Source: Chloroflexota bacterium
Lineage (GTDB): Bacteria > Chloroflexota > Dehalococcoidia > JACPQD01
NCBI GenBank assembly: GCA_016190665.1
Contig: JACPQD010000107.1
Location: forward strand, 1-56,279
Direction: 5' to 3'
DNA: 56,279 nt
In this document: in pieces, positions 1-7,630 of the stretch
Numbering within the stretch: the stretch's first letter is position 1
How the letters are laid out: each line of letters begins with the position of its first letter
The notes under the pieces: generated by a model
The model's database searches: none
What the model saw: the letters and a program-made list of their open reading frames with translations, nothing else
What the model was told of the DNA's origin: nothing
Program-made: the position numbers and the translations under genes

Positions 1-1
1 C

Positions 2-751
2 CCCATCCCCCGGCCCCTGCACCCCCCATTGACAAGCCATCTCCATTATGAGTCGCTCTTCGCGCCGCCGGGCCAGCCGTATTACCTTGGCGCCGACAAT
101 GTGGGACGGGATGTGCTGAGCCGCATAATCTGGGGCTCGCGCACGTCTCTCTACGTGGGTATCCTCTCGGTGCTGCTGGGGCAGATTGGCGGCGGCTTCC
201 TCGGTCTGATCAGCGGCTACTTTGGCGGCAAGACTGATATCGTGATCCAACGGGTGATGGACGTGTTGCTCTCCTTCCCCACCCTGGTACTGGCGCTGGC
301 CATCGTAGCGGCCCTGGGGCCGTCCGAAAACAACGTCATCCTGGCCATCGGCGTAACCCAGAGCCCGCGCGCCGCCCGCATCATTCGCTCGGCTACTCTC
401 ACCGTCAGGGAGGCCCAATATGTCGACGCCGCCCGGGCCATCGGCTGCACCGACTGGCGGATCGTCTTCCAGCACGTCGCGCCCCAGACCATATCCCCAC
501 TTATCGTCCTCACCAGCGTGGAGCTGCCCCACGCCATCCTCATCGAGGCTTCCCTCAGCTTCCTCGGCCTGGGCACGCCCCCACCGACGCCCTCCTGGGG
601 CGGGATGCTCTCCGGGGTAGGTCGTGAGTTTGTGCAGAGGGCGCCCTGGCTGGCCATCTACCCGGGAATCGCCATCAGCCTCACCGTCTTCGGCTTCAAC
701 ATGCTGGGGGACGGGCTCAGGGACTTGCTGGACCCGAGGCTCAGAAGATAG
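2..751 (+). CDS. Oligopeptide/dipeptide ABC transporter permease, DppC/OppC type (5' end outside window)
   Basis: This is an inner-membrane permease of a peptide/nickel-type ABC importer. The frame is open to the first base of the window, so the start codon and roughly the first 40-60 residues are missing. The TTG at 29 is not a convincing start, because family-typical sequence (LGADNVGRDVLSR) lies just inside it. Visible are hydrophobic segments around TSLYVGILSVLLGQ, the LLSFPTLVLALAIVAAL stretch and the C-terminal end. The cytoplasmic EAA loop, which contacts the ATPase, reads DAARAIGCTDWRIVFQHVAP. The C-terminus LGDGLRDLLDPRLRR is typical of DppC. Partner genes (DppB, ATPases, binding protein) would lie to the left. 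The binding proteins at the other end of the window are about 40 kb away, so a direct link is only conjecture. Confidence 0.93.
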   Translation, partial: PIPRPLHPPLTSHLHYESLFAPPGQPYYLGADNVGRDVLSRIIWGSRTSLYVGILSVLLGQIGGGFLGLISGYFGGKTDIVIQRVMDVLLSFPTLVLALAIVAALGPSENNVILAIGVTQSPRAARIIRSATLTVREAQYVDAARAIGCTDWRIVFQHVAPQTISPLIVLTSVELPHAILIEASLSFLGLGTPPPTPSWGGMLSGVGREFVQRAPWLAIYPGIAISLTVFGFNMLGDGLRDLLDPRLRR

Positions 752-921
752 GGGTCGGGGGTTGGGGGTTGGGGTGTAGGCGCTAAGATAAGCGTTACAA
801 CTGTCATTCCGGGTGGTCGAATGTGGTTACCCTCCGAAACGACTTCCTCCCGCGAGGAACCCGACGCCTGCACTACATTTAGGTTAGCGCTTATGGGGGT
901 CAGGGGTCACGGGGCCGGTGT

Positions 922-955
922 GCTGAAGGCTGAAAGCTGAGGGCTGATAGCTCAG
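922..955 (+). repeat. Intergenic CTGAAAGCTGA/GCTGATAGCT low-complexity repeat
   Basis: A short run of overlapping GCTGAAGGCTGAAAGCTGA and GGCTGATAGCTCAG words. Closely related words occur between other genes at about 1869-1887 and 35982-36007. No coding function or clear hairpin is evident. It belongs to the dispersed intergenic repeats of this genome. Confidence 0.5.
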
Positions 956-1040
956 AAATGGCTTATCCCCTGCCGGGGTGGGTTGGCCGTCTTAACCTGT
1001 GGGTCCCTATCCATCCATGCAAGAATCGTTTCCACAGACC

Positions 1041-1250
1041 TCAGGCGTACATCAGTCGACCTCTGGGCTGCGGGATAGGACGTCCCAGTTCCTTCGCGGT
1101 GTCAATCCACTCCTGAATAACAACTTCGGCGTTAGCAAGCGCCTCCTGATGGGTCCTCCCATCGGCGGCGCACCCAGGCAACTCTGGTACCTCAGCGATA
1201 AACGCCCCATCCTCCTCGCTCCAGTAGATGATTATCTCATACTTGCTCAC
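1041..1250 (-). CDS. hicB: HicB-family antitoxin
   Basis: Antitoxin of a type II toxin-antitoxin pair, expected to bind and block the HicA mRNA interferase and to autoregulate the operon. About 69 residues. The partly degraded RNase H-like HicB fold is recognisable in KYEIIIYWSEEDGAFIAEVP, followed by ELPGCAADGRTHQEAL and a helix. The GTG start at 1250 is chosen because AAGGAG sits seven bases upstream; a longer frame to 1295 would add unrelated residues. It overlaps the end of hicA by 14 bp, in the usual hicA-hicB order. It is short for HicB and has no visible C-terminal ribbon-helix-helix domain, so DNA binding may be weak or supplied elsewhere. Confidence 0.85.
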   Translation of the reverse strand: MSKYEIIIYWSEEDGAFIAEVPELPGCAADGRTHQEALANAEVVIQEWIDTAKELGRPIPQPRGRLMYA

Positions 1251-1509
1251 CTTCTTCTCCTTCCACCTCCAACTTGTAGCGCAACAAGACCTCACGAACT
1301 TGTTTCACCTGGTATGGCTTCGCCTTCGATCCTTTTGGCTGTAAGTTCAGTATTTCTTCAACGCCTTCTCTTGCGAAAATGTGATGGTCCCCACGGATTC
1401 GTTGGTTGAATCGCAAGATACTCAACAGTTGGCACAAGTCCGGAAAGGAGATGTTGGCATCAGACCGTCCGCTTAGGATCTTGACCAGCAACTCTGACTG
1501 CTTGCTCAT
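1237..1509 (-). CDS. hicA: HicA-family mRNA interferase toxin
   Basis: Toxin of the hicAB pair, predicted to be a small ribosome-independent mRNA endonuclease with a dsRNA-binding-like fold. 90 residues. The family signature is clear: FxxLCQLLSxLxFNQRIRGDHHIFARE with the catalytic histidine in the GDHHIF segment, then a C-terminal LQPKGSKAKPYQVKQVREVL. The usual GSHHIF is GDHHIF here. The ATG at 1509 is preferred, with AGGA about nine bases upstream; an upstream ATG at 1572 would add a non-homologous leader that overlaps the -10 box. The gene lies directly upstream of and overlaps hicB. Confidence 0.88.
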   Translation of the reverse strand: MSKQSELLVKILSGRSDANISFPDLCQLLSILRFNQRIRGDHHIFAREGVEEILNLQPKGSKAKPYQVKQVREVLLRYKLEVEGEEGEQV

Positions 1510-1570
1510 CTCATGTTCCTGTCTCGTGGTCGTGAGAAGGGTGGCCCCGCCAGCCCTTAAGAGTATCATC

Positions 1571-1576
1571 ATTATA
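1571..1576 (-). promoter_or_regulatory. Predicted -10 box of the hicAB promoter
   Basis: A perfect TATAAT on the minus strand lies about 60 nt upstream of the hicA start. No good -35 hexamer is found at 16-18 nt; a TTGACT occurs 37 nt upstream, which is too far. Transcription would start near 1564. It may depend on an activator or simply be weak. Confidence 0.45.
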
Positions 1577-1887
1577 TCATCTTCCGGCCAAAAACCTGGC
1601 CCATGGTTTTGGGAGTCAATCGCCGGGAACTACGTACCAGAAGACAGCGAAATAGCCAGGAACTTCAGGCCATTGAGAAGGGTCAGGTGCCAGGGGCCGA
1701 GGGTCAGGGTCACGCGAAGGCGCCAAGGACGCGAAATCGGGGATGACGAATCGTGACCGCTGAAAGCCGTAGGGCAGCGGGCTTGTCCCCCTGCCGCCTG
1801 GGGGATGGGCGGTTCACGCGAAGCCGCGAAAACGGCTTGTCCACTGCTCAGCTTACCCGTGATAAGCCCGCTGATCGCTGATAGCTC
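1577..1887. other. Non-coding stretch between hicAB and the secreted Thr-Pro protein
   Basis: No credible gene on either strand. It contains simple intergenic words such as GGTCAGGTGCCAGGGGCC, ACGCGAAGGCGCCAAGGACG and CGCTGATCGCTGATAGCTC (1870-1888), which recur elsewhere in the window. Confidence 0.5.
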
Positions 1888-1919
1888 AAAGAGGGGTCTC
1901 CAAGCGGAGCCCCCTTTCT
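1888..1919 (-). terminator. Hairpin terminator of the secreted Thr-Pro protein gene
   Basis: On the minus strand AAAGGGGGCTCC pairs with GGAGACCCCTCTTT across a GCTT loop, with one mismatch. It ends in a short T-rich stretch about 45 nt after the stop codon at 1963. The U-tract is short, so it may act as a 3' stabiliser rather than an efficient terminator. Confidence 0.5.
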
Positions 1920-1962
1920 GCACCCCATGACGGCAAGACTACGCCTTAAGTAGTTTGCTCCC

Positions 1963-3873
1963 TCACATGTTCCCCAGGATCCACTGGACGCTGGCCATGA
2001 GGTCCGCCGCGGCGCTCGGGCTGATGCTCCTGTTGGTTTGCGCCTCGACGATCCGCAGAAACACACGGAGATCGTTGCTGGCGACATCGATCATACCGAT
2101 GTCAATGGCTGCTTGAGCCGCCTGAAGCCTCCCCGTCAGAGCCTGCGCGACGCCACGGTTACTGATGTCGCCCGATGCCTGATAGGCAGCCACTTGGGCT
2201 ATTACGCTGTCTATGCTGGGGGTGGGCGTGGCTGTGGGTGTCGCCGTAGGCGTGTTGGTAGGCGTCGCCGTTGGCGTATCCGTCGGAGTCGGCGTGGGCG
2301 TGTTGGTGGGCGTCGCTGTTGGCGTGTCCGTCGGAGTTGCCGTGGGTGTGTTGGTGGGCGTCGCTGTCGGCGTGTCCGTCGGAGTTGCCGTGAGCGTGTT
2401 GGTAGGCGTGGGCGTCGGCGTATCGGTCGGTGTCGGCGTAGGCGTGTCAGTGGGTGTAGGCGTCGGCGTGTCCGTCGGAGTCGGCGTCAGCGTGTTGGTG
2501 GGCGTTGCTGTCGGCGTGTTGGTGGGCGTGGGCGTGGGCGTCGGCGTGGGCGTCGGTGTGTTGGTGGGCGTCGCCGTTGGCGTGTCCGTTGGAGTCGCCG
2601 TGGGCGTGTTGGTGGGCGTCGCTGTCGGCGTGTCCGTCGGAGTCGGCGTCGGCGTGTTGGTGGGCGTGGCCGTTGGCGTGTTGGTGGGCGTAGGCGGTGG
2701 GAGGCTGACAGCAGTGTAGTATATGTCCCGGTTGCCAATAGCGACGTCCTCCCGCCAAACCACGTGGGCCTTTCCAGCGGAGTCAGCGGCTACGGCCGGC
2801 CAACTGGAGAGGCCGCTGCTCTGGGACAGGTTCTGGATGGCTGACCACCCGCCTCCAGCAAAGCGCCGGCGATAGAAGATGTCGAAGTTACCCGGTGTTT
2901 CATTCTGCCAGACGACGTGCTCATTGCCGCCGTTGTCAGCAGCAACGGCGGGATACATCGAATTCCCACCCTCCTGAGAGACGTACTCTGGGGCTGACCA
3001 GGAAGAGCCATCCCAACGGCGGTGCCAAATGCCTGCTGCCTGCCAGACCGCATGCAAATTGCCGTTGCTATCACTAGCCACGGCCGGACGATGGGAGGAC
3101 CCGGTATTCTCAGAGATGTTGTCGGCCACAGACCAGCCGGCTCCCGCCGACCAGCGGCGGTGCAGTATTACGCCGATGCCCGGCGTGTTATCGAACCAGA
3201 GCACGTGAACATTGCCGCTGCTGTCGGCGGCCACCGCAGGCACCTCGGACTCACCGGCGTTCTCGGAGAGGTTCTCAATAGCCGACCATCCGCCTCCGGC
3301 GGACCAACGGCGGTGGAAGATTTCCGTGTTGCCCGGCGCGCCACCTGTATCATCCTCCCAGACCACATGGATGTTACCGGCGGCATCAGTCGCCACAGCC
3401 GCGAGCCGAGAGTAGCCAGCATTCTGGGAGACGTTCTCGGTGGCCGACCATCCGCCTCCGGCCGACCTGCGGCGGTAGAAGATGTCGTAGTTGCCCGGCA
3501 TGTTATCCTGCCAGACTACGTGGACATTGCCCACGCTGTCGGCGGCAACAGCGGCCTGGTCTGAGAGGCCACTACTTTGAGACACGTTCTCGGCGGCTGA
3601 CCAGCCGGCTGCGGCGGACCAGCGCCGGTACACGATCTCATAGTTCCCCCAAAGGCCGTCGTCCCAGACGACATGCACGTTATCGAAGGAGTCGGTGGCT
3701 ACGGCTGGCGTGCCAGAGTCGCTGGTGCTGTTGGACAGGTTTTGAATGCTGCCGGGTATGGGCGTCGGGCTGGTGTCCGCCAAGGCCGGAACCGCAGGCA
3801 GTAGCCCGCTCAGAGGAAAAAACGTGAGGATGATTGCCAGGGACACCGTTACCGCGAACGCCGTTCTTCTCAT
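1963..3873 (-). CDS. Secreted repeat protein: seven ~50-residue beta-propeller-like repeats, Thr-Pro linker, FIMAH-like C-terminal domain
   Basis: 636 residues, exported. Residues 1-32 are a signal peptide with an Arg-rich start and a hydrophobic core, ending ...VPALA. Residues about 54-388 hold seven repeats of roughly 50 residues with the core PAVAxDSxGNVHVVWxD...IFYRRxSAGGGWS, resembling BNR/sialidase-type propeller blades. No sialidase catalytic residues are evident, so a binding or surface role is more likely. Residues 391-552 are a [18 protein letters not shown] linker, probably extended and perhaps glycosylated. Residues 554-636 form a helical domain resembling the FIMAH domain of Gram-positive and Chloroflexota extracellular proteins. 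The ATG at 3873 has GGGAGG upstream. Specific function unknown; probably exposed on or released from the cell surface. Confidence 0.8.
   Translation of the reverse strand: MRRTAFAVTVSLAIILTFFPLSGLLPAVPALADTSPTPIPGSIQNLSNSTSDSGTPAVATDSFDNVHVVWDDGLWGNYEIVYRRWSAAAGWSAAENVSQSSGLSDQAAVAADSVGNVHVVWQDNMPGNYDIFYRRRSAGGGWSATENVSQNAGYSRLAAVATDAAGNIHVVWEDDTGGAPGNTEIFHRRWSAGGGWSAIENLSENAGESEVPAVAADSSGNVHVLWFDNTPGIGVILHRRWSAGAGWSVADNISENTGSSHRPAVASDSNGNLHAVWQAAGIWHRRWDGSSWSAPEYVSQEGGNSMYPAVAADNGGNEHVVWQNETPGNFDIFYRRRFAGGGWSAIQNLSQSSGLSSWPAVAADSAGKAHVVWREDVAIGNRDIYYTAVSLPPPTPTNTPTATPTNTPTPTPTDTPTATPTNTPTATPTDTPTATPTNTPTPTPTPTPTPTNTPTATPTNTLTPTPTDTPTPTPTDTPTPTPTDTPTPTPTNTLTATPTDTPTATPTNTPTATPTDTPTATPTNTPTPTPTDTPTATPTNTPTATPTATPTPSIDSVIAQVAAYQASGDISNRGVAQALTGRLQAAQAAIDIGMIDVASNDLRVFLRIVEAQTNRSISPSAAADLMASVQWILGNM
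2218..2703 (-). repeat. Coding microsatellite-like Thr-Pro repeat array
   Basis: An imperfect tandem array of 12- and 24-nt units encoding TPTx tetrapeptides (x is N, A, D or P) within the secreted protein gene. The units are similar enough to allow slippage or recombination, so the linker length may vary between strains and the assembly may be unreliable here. Confidence 0.85.
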
Positions 3874-4029
3874 CGACGCGCCTCCCAGTGGAATTCACAC
3901 CACGAACCGCAGTGGAGAACCCAGGATGTTCACCATGAGCGAAGGAAGAACCATCAACAGCAGCAAGACGGATGACTGGCCGGTGCTTTTTGCCCAGTGT
4001 CTATCTTCAGCTTTATGGAAGCGGCTATC

Positions 4030-4059
4030 AGTCTACCCCCGTCCCAATAGTTTTGTCAA
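4030..4059 (-). promoter_or_regulatory. Predicted sigma70-type promoter of the secreted Thr-Pro protein
   Basis: The minus strand shows a -35 TTGACA (4054-4059), an 18-nt spacer and a -10 TAGACT (4030-4035). The start site would be near 4023, giving a leader of about 150 nt. Confidence 0.55.
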
Positions 4060-4394
4060 GCAGTTTGCGGGGCCAATTTCAGTCATTTTGGTGTGGTTTC
4101 CGGGCTATTTACCGGATGCAAACAGGCAAACAGTGGCGAGTGGGAGAAGCACGAAAGGGGCGCCACGAAGGGAGAAGGGGGTGCGCTCAAGGCACCGGGG
4201 TCGAAGACTCCGAAGAACGGAAGTGAGTCGGAGCGCAAGCGAGTCGGAACATCAACGAAATCGGCGCGATTCGCAGTTAGAAGCTGGGGACCAGAAGTGG
4301 GGCTGGACGAAACGAGAGCCAGGCGCCATGGCCTTCGCTAACCCAACATACCGCTGGAGCATCCTGCGATGCAGCGCGCATTTTGGCCAGAGCG

Positions 4395-4423
4395 TTGTTG
4401 CCGGGCAGGAAACCGACTATAAT
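4395..4423 (+). promoter_or_regulatory. Predicted promoter of the DUF433/DUF5615 pair
   Basis: A -35 TTGTTG (4395-4400), a 17-nt spacer and a perfect -10 TATAAT (4418-4423). The start site would be near 4430, about 75 nt before the DUF433 start codon. Confidence 0.6.
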
Positions 4424-4506
4424 ACAATCATCGATCAGGCAATGATGGCCACGGCTCAGTGGCTGCCAGGAACCGTCACAATTTACTGCTGCTCAGGTGT
4501 GGGAAA

Positions 4507-4851
4507 ATGGCAACTGGAACTCGAACAGAGCATCCTCACATTGTGGTCGTGAAAAGGGCCGGTGGCGACAGTGCATTCATCAAGGGCACGAAGCTCTCAG
4601 TTTCCTTGATCGCTGCCCTGTTCAACCGCGGTGAGACTCCAGCAGGGCTGCTGTCTCTATACCCGAATCTAACTCCTGGCTCTCTGTATGACGCCATTTC
4701 ATACTACTTCGACCACAAGGCAGACATCGATCAGGAGATATACCAGGATTCTCCCGATCAGGTGTTGGCTGAGTTGCGGCGAGACGCGGCGCTGATCGAA
4801 GTAAGACCAGGTAAGTTTCGTGGCAAGAACCCGTTTGGAACCGCCGCTTGA
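4507..4851 (+). CDS. DUF433-family protein, probable antitoxin
   Basis: 114 residues. The segment HIVVVKRAGGDSAFIKGTKLSVSLIAALFNRGETPAGLLSLYPNLTPGSLYDAISYYFDH follows the DUF433 winged-helix pattern (I-x-G-T-x-hydrophobic..., G-x-s/t-p-x-x-l-l-x-x-y-P-x-l-t). These proteins pair with PIN-like DUF5615 partners and are regarded as antitoxins. The ATG at 4507 excludes an upstream extension with no family similarity. The stop codon overlaps the TTG start of the next gene (TTGA), so the two are translationally coupled. Confidence 0.8.
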   Translation: MATGTRTEHPHIVVVKRAGGDSAFIKGTKLSVSLIAALFNRGETPAGLLSLYPNLTPGSLYDAISYYFDHKADIDQEIYQDSPDQVLAELRRDAALIEVRPGKFRGKNPFGTAA

Positions 4852-5204
4852 TCGCCCTCTACCTCGACGAGAACGTCCCTCCGCTCGTCGCCAACCTCCT
4901 TCAGGCCGAGAAGTATGACGTGATAAGCGCCCACGAAGTAGGCATGTTTGGGAAGGATGACGAGGAGCAACTCCAGTACGCAGCATCCTCTGGTAGGGCA
5001 CTGCTCACCTTCAATCAAAAGCACTTTCGGCCGCTGTATGACCGGTGGTGGGGACCAGGCCGATCTCACTCCGGTATCGTGCTTTCCAGACAGTACAAGC
5101 TCGACGAAATCGGTGAGCTTGTGCGGTTAATCCGAAACCTGATCGTGCGGAACAACGCCGAAGACCTGACGAATTCACTCGTGTACTTGCAGGCTTACCA
5201 ATGA
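4848..5204 (+). CDS. DUF5615-family PIN-like protein, probable toxin nuclease
   Basis: 118 residues. The N-terminus IALYLDENVPPLVANLLQ carries the paired acidic residues (D7, E8) of the PIN-like fold. It is followed by VISAHEVGMFGKDDEEQLQYAASSGRALLTFNQKHF, with further acidic positions and a conserved Asn/His region. PIN-like proteins of this type are presumed RNases; activity here is inferred. The start is TTG at 4848, overlapping the DUF433 stop. Together they form a compact toxin-antitoxin-like operon behind its own promoter. Confidence 0.82.
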   Translation: MIALYLDENVPPLVANLLQAEKYDVISAHEVGMFGKDDEEQLQYAASSGRALLTFNQKHFRPLYDRWWGPGRSHSGIVLSRQYKLDEIGELVRLIRNLIVRNNAEDLTNSLVYLQAYQ

Positions 5205-5376
5205 TCGTCGACCGCTTTGTATGATTGATGCCCGCTGTGAAACTTGGTCAGCCGGGCGAAGGTCTTCGCCGGCGTCGTGTGCAAACGCATGAGTCGTTAC
5301 TCTCCGCCGGCGCCATCTGCCCGTGGCTTTATGGAAACGGCTATGAGGATACACCGTCCCTTCCATTCATCACTCA

Positions 5377-5769
5377 TCATTTCTTCTTCAGAAGATTCTC
5401 CACTCTGCTCAGCAGCACCTTCGGCTCCACGGGCTTGTCCAGGTAGTCCTCGGCCTCGAGGCGGAGGCCCTGAGACATGGCCACGGTAGATTCGCCGACG
5501 CGCTGCGACATGCTGGTGAGGATAATGACCGGAATCTTGGAGAGGGTGGGATCGGCCTTGAGTTGCTCGCAGACGGCGAAGCCGTCCTTCGCGGGCATTA
5601 TTATGTCCAGGATTATCAGGTCGGGCTTTTCCTCCCTGGCCTTCTGCAAGCCCACCTCAGGGCTGAGGGCGGAGACCACCTGATAGTCCTTGCTCTGGAG
5701 GACTGTTGTGGTGGCTTCCACGAAGTCGGGGTCGTCGTCGATGAGCAGAATCTTCTGATGCCTCTCCAC
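5377..5769 (-). CDS. Single-domain response regulator (CheY-like), last gene of the hdr/met operon
   Basis: 130 residues, a stand-alone receiver domain: acidic pocket LLIDDDPD (D11-D13), phospho-acceptor D55 in LIILDIIMPAKDG, switch Thr in VIILTS, and Lys in DYLDKPV. There is no output domain. The GTG start at 5769 has GGGAG eight bases upstream; the longer frame to 5958 only translates a palindromic intergenic repeat. It follows a second receiver gene and, further upstream, the cNMP/histidine kinase, so the three probably form a phosphorelay tied to the redox operon. Confidence 0.9.
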   Translation of the reverse strand: MERHQKILLIDDDPDFVEATTTVLQSKDYQVVSALSPEVGLQKAREEKPDLIILDIIMPAKDGFAVCEQLKADPTLSKIPVIILTSMSQRVGESTVAMSQGLRLEAEDYLDKPVEPKVLLSRVENLLKKK

Positions 5770-5810
5770 GTGATCTACTCCCTTCCTAACTCGGCGAAGC
5801 CGAAACCAAA

Positions 5811-5938
5811 CCTCTCCCTTTCGGAAAGAGCCTGCCCCGAGCTTTCCGAGGGGGAGATTGAGAGGGATTTGCCTGGAAGCTTTTTTGCCGGCCTGAAAAT
5901 CCCCCTTCGATCCCCCTTTGCCAAAGGGGGAGACATAA
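5811..5938. repeat. MITE-like palindromic intergenic element
   Basis: Two linked inverted repeats separate the response regulator genes: CTCTCCCTTTCGGAAAGAG (5814-5832 region), and near 5908-5931 CCCCCTTT-gcc-AAAGGGGG, preceded by AAATCCCCCTTCGATCCC. The GGGGGATTGAGGGGGATTT-type word family is a common short mobile repeat in environmental genomes. No transposase is present. It lies inside the operon, where it should fold strongly in the mRNA. Confidence 0.55.
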
Positions 5939-5998
5939 GAGTCGTGCGCATCTTGCAAGGACTTTCATTGGGAAGGTGCGCTTCTCGCTCCGCGCTCC

Positions 5999-6406
5999 CT
6001 ACTCCACACCCTTGCCGCTCTTCTTGAGCAGCTTCTGGACCCGCTGGAGCAGCGCAGCGGGAGCTATGGGCTTCTCCACGTAGTCGTCAACATCCAGGGC
6101 CAGGCCCGTCTCCAGTTCGTAGCGGCGACGGCTCGCTTCCTCCCGGATCGACGTGAGCATGAGGATGGGCGCCTTGGCGTACTTCGACCAGCGGGGGTCC
6201 TGCAGGGCCTTGCAAACGGCGAAGCCATCCATCCTGGGCATGAGCAGGTCCAGGATCATCAGGTCAGGCTGGACTTCTTTGAGCATGGCAAGCCCCTCCT
6301 CGCCGTCCGCCGCCTGGACAACCTGATAGTCCTGAGATTCCAGGATGGCGCTTACTGCTTCACGGATGTCAGGGTCATCATCTACGATCAGGATCTTCAC
6401 TGACAT
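5999..6406 (-). CDS. Single-domain response regulator (CheY-like)
   Basis: 135 residues, a receiver domain only: acidic residues D9-D11 (ILIVDDDPD), phospho-acceptor D53 in LMILDLLMPRMDG, Thr in LMLTS, and Lys in DYVEKPI. The ATG at 6406 lies six bases after AGGGAGGA; an ATG at 6412 would overlap that ribosome binding site. It follows metF by about 20 bp and resembles the downstream receiver gene, so the two look like a tandem duplication serving the upstream kinase. Confidence 0.92.
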   Translation of the reverse strand: MSVKILIVDDDPDIREAVSAILESQDYQVVQAADGEEGLAMLKEVQPDLMILDLLMPRMDGFAVCKALQDPRWSKYAKAPILMLTSIREEASRRRYELETGLALDVDDYVEKPIAPAALLQRVQKLLKKSGKGVE

Positions 6407-6427
6407 ATCCATTCCTCCCTACGCTGT

Positions 6428-7345
6428 TTACAACGCCGGCCTCGGCAACAATCCTGCTTCCTGAACAATCCTCGGGACTATTTCTTCCCAGGCTACCGCC
6501 ATGATGTGGATGCCGTGCACTCCAGGGATATCCTTCAACTGGTCGATAATCTCCAGGATTATCTTGACCCCTTCCTCTTTGGCGTCCTTGGCGTCCTCCA
6601 TGCGGCTAACCAGCTCGTTGGGGACGGCTACGCCCGCCACGTAGTCCCTCATGTAGCGCGCCATGCCTGCCGAGCGCATCGGGATAACGCCGGCCATAAT
6701 ATGCACCTTTGCGTCCAGGCCACGGTCCTTGACCATAGCCATCCAGCGGGCGAACTTGGGCACATCGAAGATAGCTTGCGTCTGTATGAAATCCACGCCG
6801 GCATCGATCTTCTTGGCCAGTCTCAACACCCGATACTCGAAGGGTTCAGCGTAGGGGTTTTCGGCGGCGCCAATGAAGAGGGGCACCTCACCAGCCACGT
6901 CCTCTCCGCAAAGGAACTTCTTCTCGTCCCGCAAGCTCTTCGCCGTCTGGATCAACTGAATGGAGTCAAGGTCGTAGACGCCCTTCGCCGTAGGATGATT
7001 CCCAAACTTCTGGTGATCGCCCGACAGACATAGTAGGTTGCCGATGCCCAGCGCCACCGCGCCCAGGATATCGCTCTGGATGGCAATGCGGTTCCGGTCC
7101 CGGCAGACCATCTGCATCACCGGGTCTATCCCCAACTGTTTGAGCAAGGTACATCCCGCCACGCTGCACATCCTGACGATAGCTGTCTGGTTGTCAGTCA
7201 CGTTGACCGCGTCGCAGGACGGCTTGATCAACTCCGCTTTCCGCAGCAATCCCCGTGGCGATGCGCCCTTGGGAGGACCAACTTCCGCGGTGACCGCGAA
7301 GGCGCCGCTATCTAAGACCCTCTCAAGGTTCGTTCCCGCTTTCAT
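6428..7345 (-). CDS. metF: 5,10-methylenetetrahydrofolate reductase catalytic subunit, MetF family
   Basis: About 305 residues, a flavin-containing TIM barrel that reduces 5,10-methylene-tetrahydrofolate to 5-methyl-tetrahydrofolate (Wood-Ljungdahl methyl branch or methionine synthesis). Family features include TAEVGPPKG near the N-terminus, CDAVNVTDNQ, the NLLCLSGDHQ segment, and DFIQTQAIFDVPKF and IMAGVIPMRS in the C-terminal half. With metV and hdrABC/mvhD in the same operon, it resembles the MetFV-HdrABC-MvhD type described in acetogens, in which electrons arrive through iron-sulfur partners rather than directly from NADH. Tandem ATGs at 7348 and 7345 follow GAGG; the second is better spaced. 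Confidence 0.92.
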   Translation of the reverse strand: MKAGTNLERVLDSGAFAVTAEVGPPKGASPRGLLRKAELIKPSCDAVNVTDNQTAIVRMCSVAGCTLLKQLGIDPVMQMVCRDRNRIAIQSDILGAVALGIGNLLCLSGDHQKFGNHPTAKGVYDLDSIQLIQTAKSLRDEKKFLCGEDVAGEVPLFIGAAENPYAEPFEYRVLRLAKKIDAGVDFIQTQAIFDVPKFARWMAMVKDRGLDAKVHIMAGVIPMRSAGMARYMRDYVAGVAVPNELVSRMEDAKDAKEEGVKIILEIIDQLKDIPGVHGIHIMAVAWEEIVPRIVQEAGLLPRPAL

Positions 7346-7376
7346 CATTTACCTCGTAACACTCAAATCGAGTCGA

Positions 7377-7476
7377 TAATCAATAACCAAACACCAAGAT
7401 ACAAACACCAAACAATAACCAATAACCAAGATACAAGTTCCAAACAATGAACAATCACCCAAGATACCTCAATAGC
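7377..7476. repeat. Degenerate ~32-nt tandem repeat, CAAGATACAA...CCAAACAATAACC family
   Basis: An A/C-rich tract of imperfect tandem units of about 32 nt with the core CAAGATACAA-xx-CCAAACAATAACCAATAAC, at least two and a half copies. The reverse complement reappears at 7625-7672, overlapping the end of the histidine kinase gene, and longer arrays lie at about 35657-35960. There are no unique spacers, so it is not a CRISPR array. Confidence 0.7.
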
Positions 7477-7512
7477 AAACGGCGTGCTTCCTTGGATATT
7501 GCTCATCAAAGA

Positions 7513-7623
7513 TTATTCGATCGGTCCTACCTTTGCGATGATCGAGGAAAATATGTTTCTCAACTCCTCGTACTCGCGCAGTAACGACACGGTCTCCGTG
7601 TTCTTGCCTATGTTAGCTTCCAT
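7513..7623 (-). CDS. Possible small protein downstream of the histidine kinase
   Basis: A 36-codon frame starts with ATG at 7623, seven bases after the kinase stop, and encodes a helix-prone product containing TVSLLREYEELRNIFSSIIA. The amphipathic pattern and lack of low-complexity sequence look more protein-like than the flanking repeats. The upstream AAGAG is too close to be a good ribosome binding site. It could be a real small protein or a remnant; no family recognised. Confidence 0.3.
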   Translation of the reverse strand: MEANIGKNTETVSLLREYEELRNIFSSIIAKVGPIE

Positions 7624-7630
7624 CTCTTGG

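Larger units (their letters stand above)
3874..4506. other. Divergent intergenic region between the secreted protein and the DUF433/DUF5615 pair
   Basis: It holds a promoter for each flanking gene (annotated separately) and no convincing gene. A word CTTTATGGAAGCGGCTATCAG (4011-4031) recurs with two mismatches at 5328-5348, on the other side of the toxin-antitoxin pair. Confidence 0.5.

Noticed and set aside
2213..2719. Plus-strand frame encoding Val-Gly repeats ([14 protein letters not shown])
   Set aside because: It is the complement of the TPTx-coding array of the secreted protein on the minus strand; the pattern follows entirely from the repeat DNA.
3746..4552. 268-codon plus-strand frame spanning the divergent promoter region
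   Set aside because: It overlaps the start of the secreted protein on one side and the DUF433 gene on the other; composition is non-protein-like and no family is recognisable.
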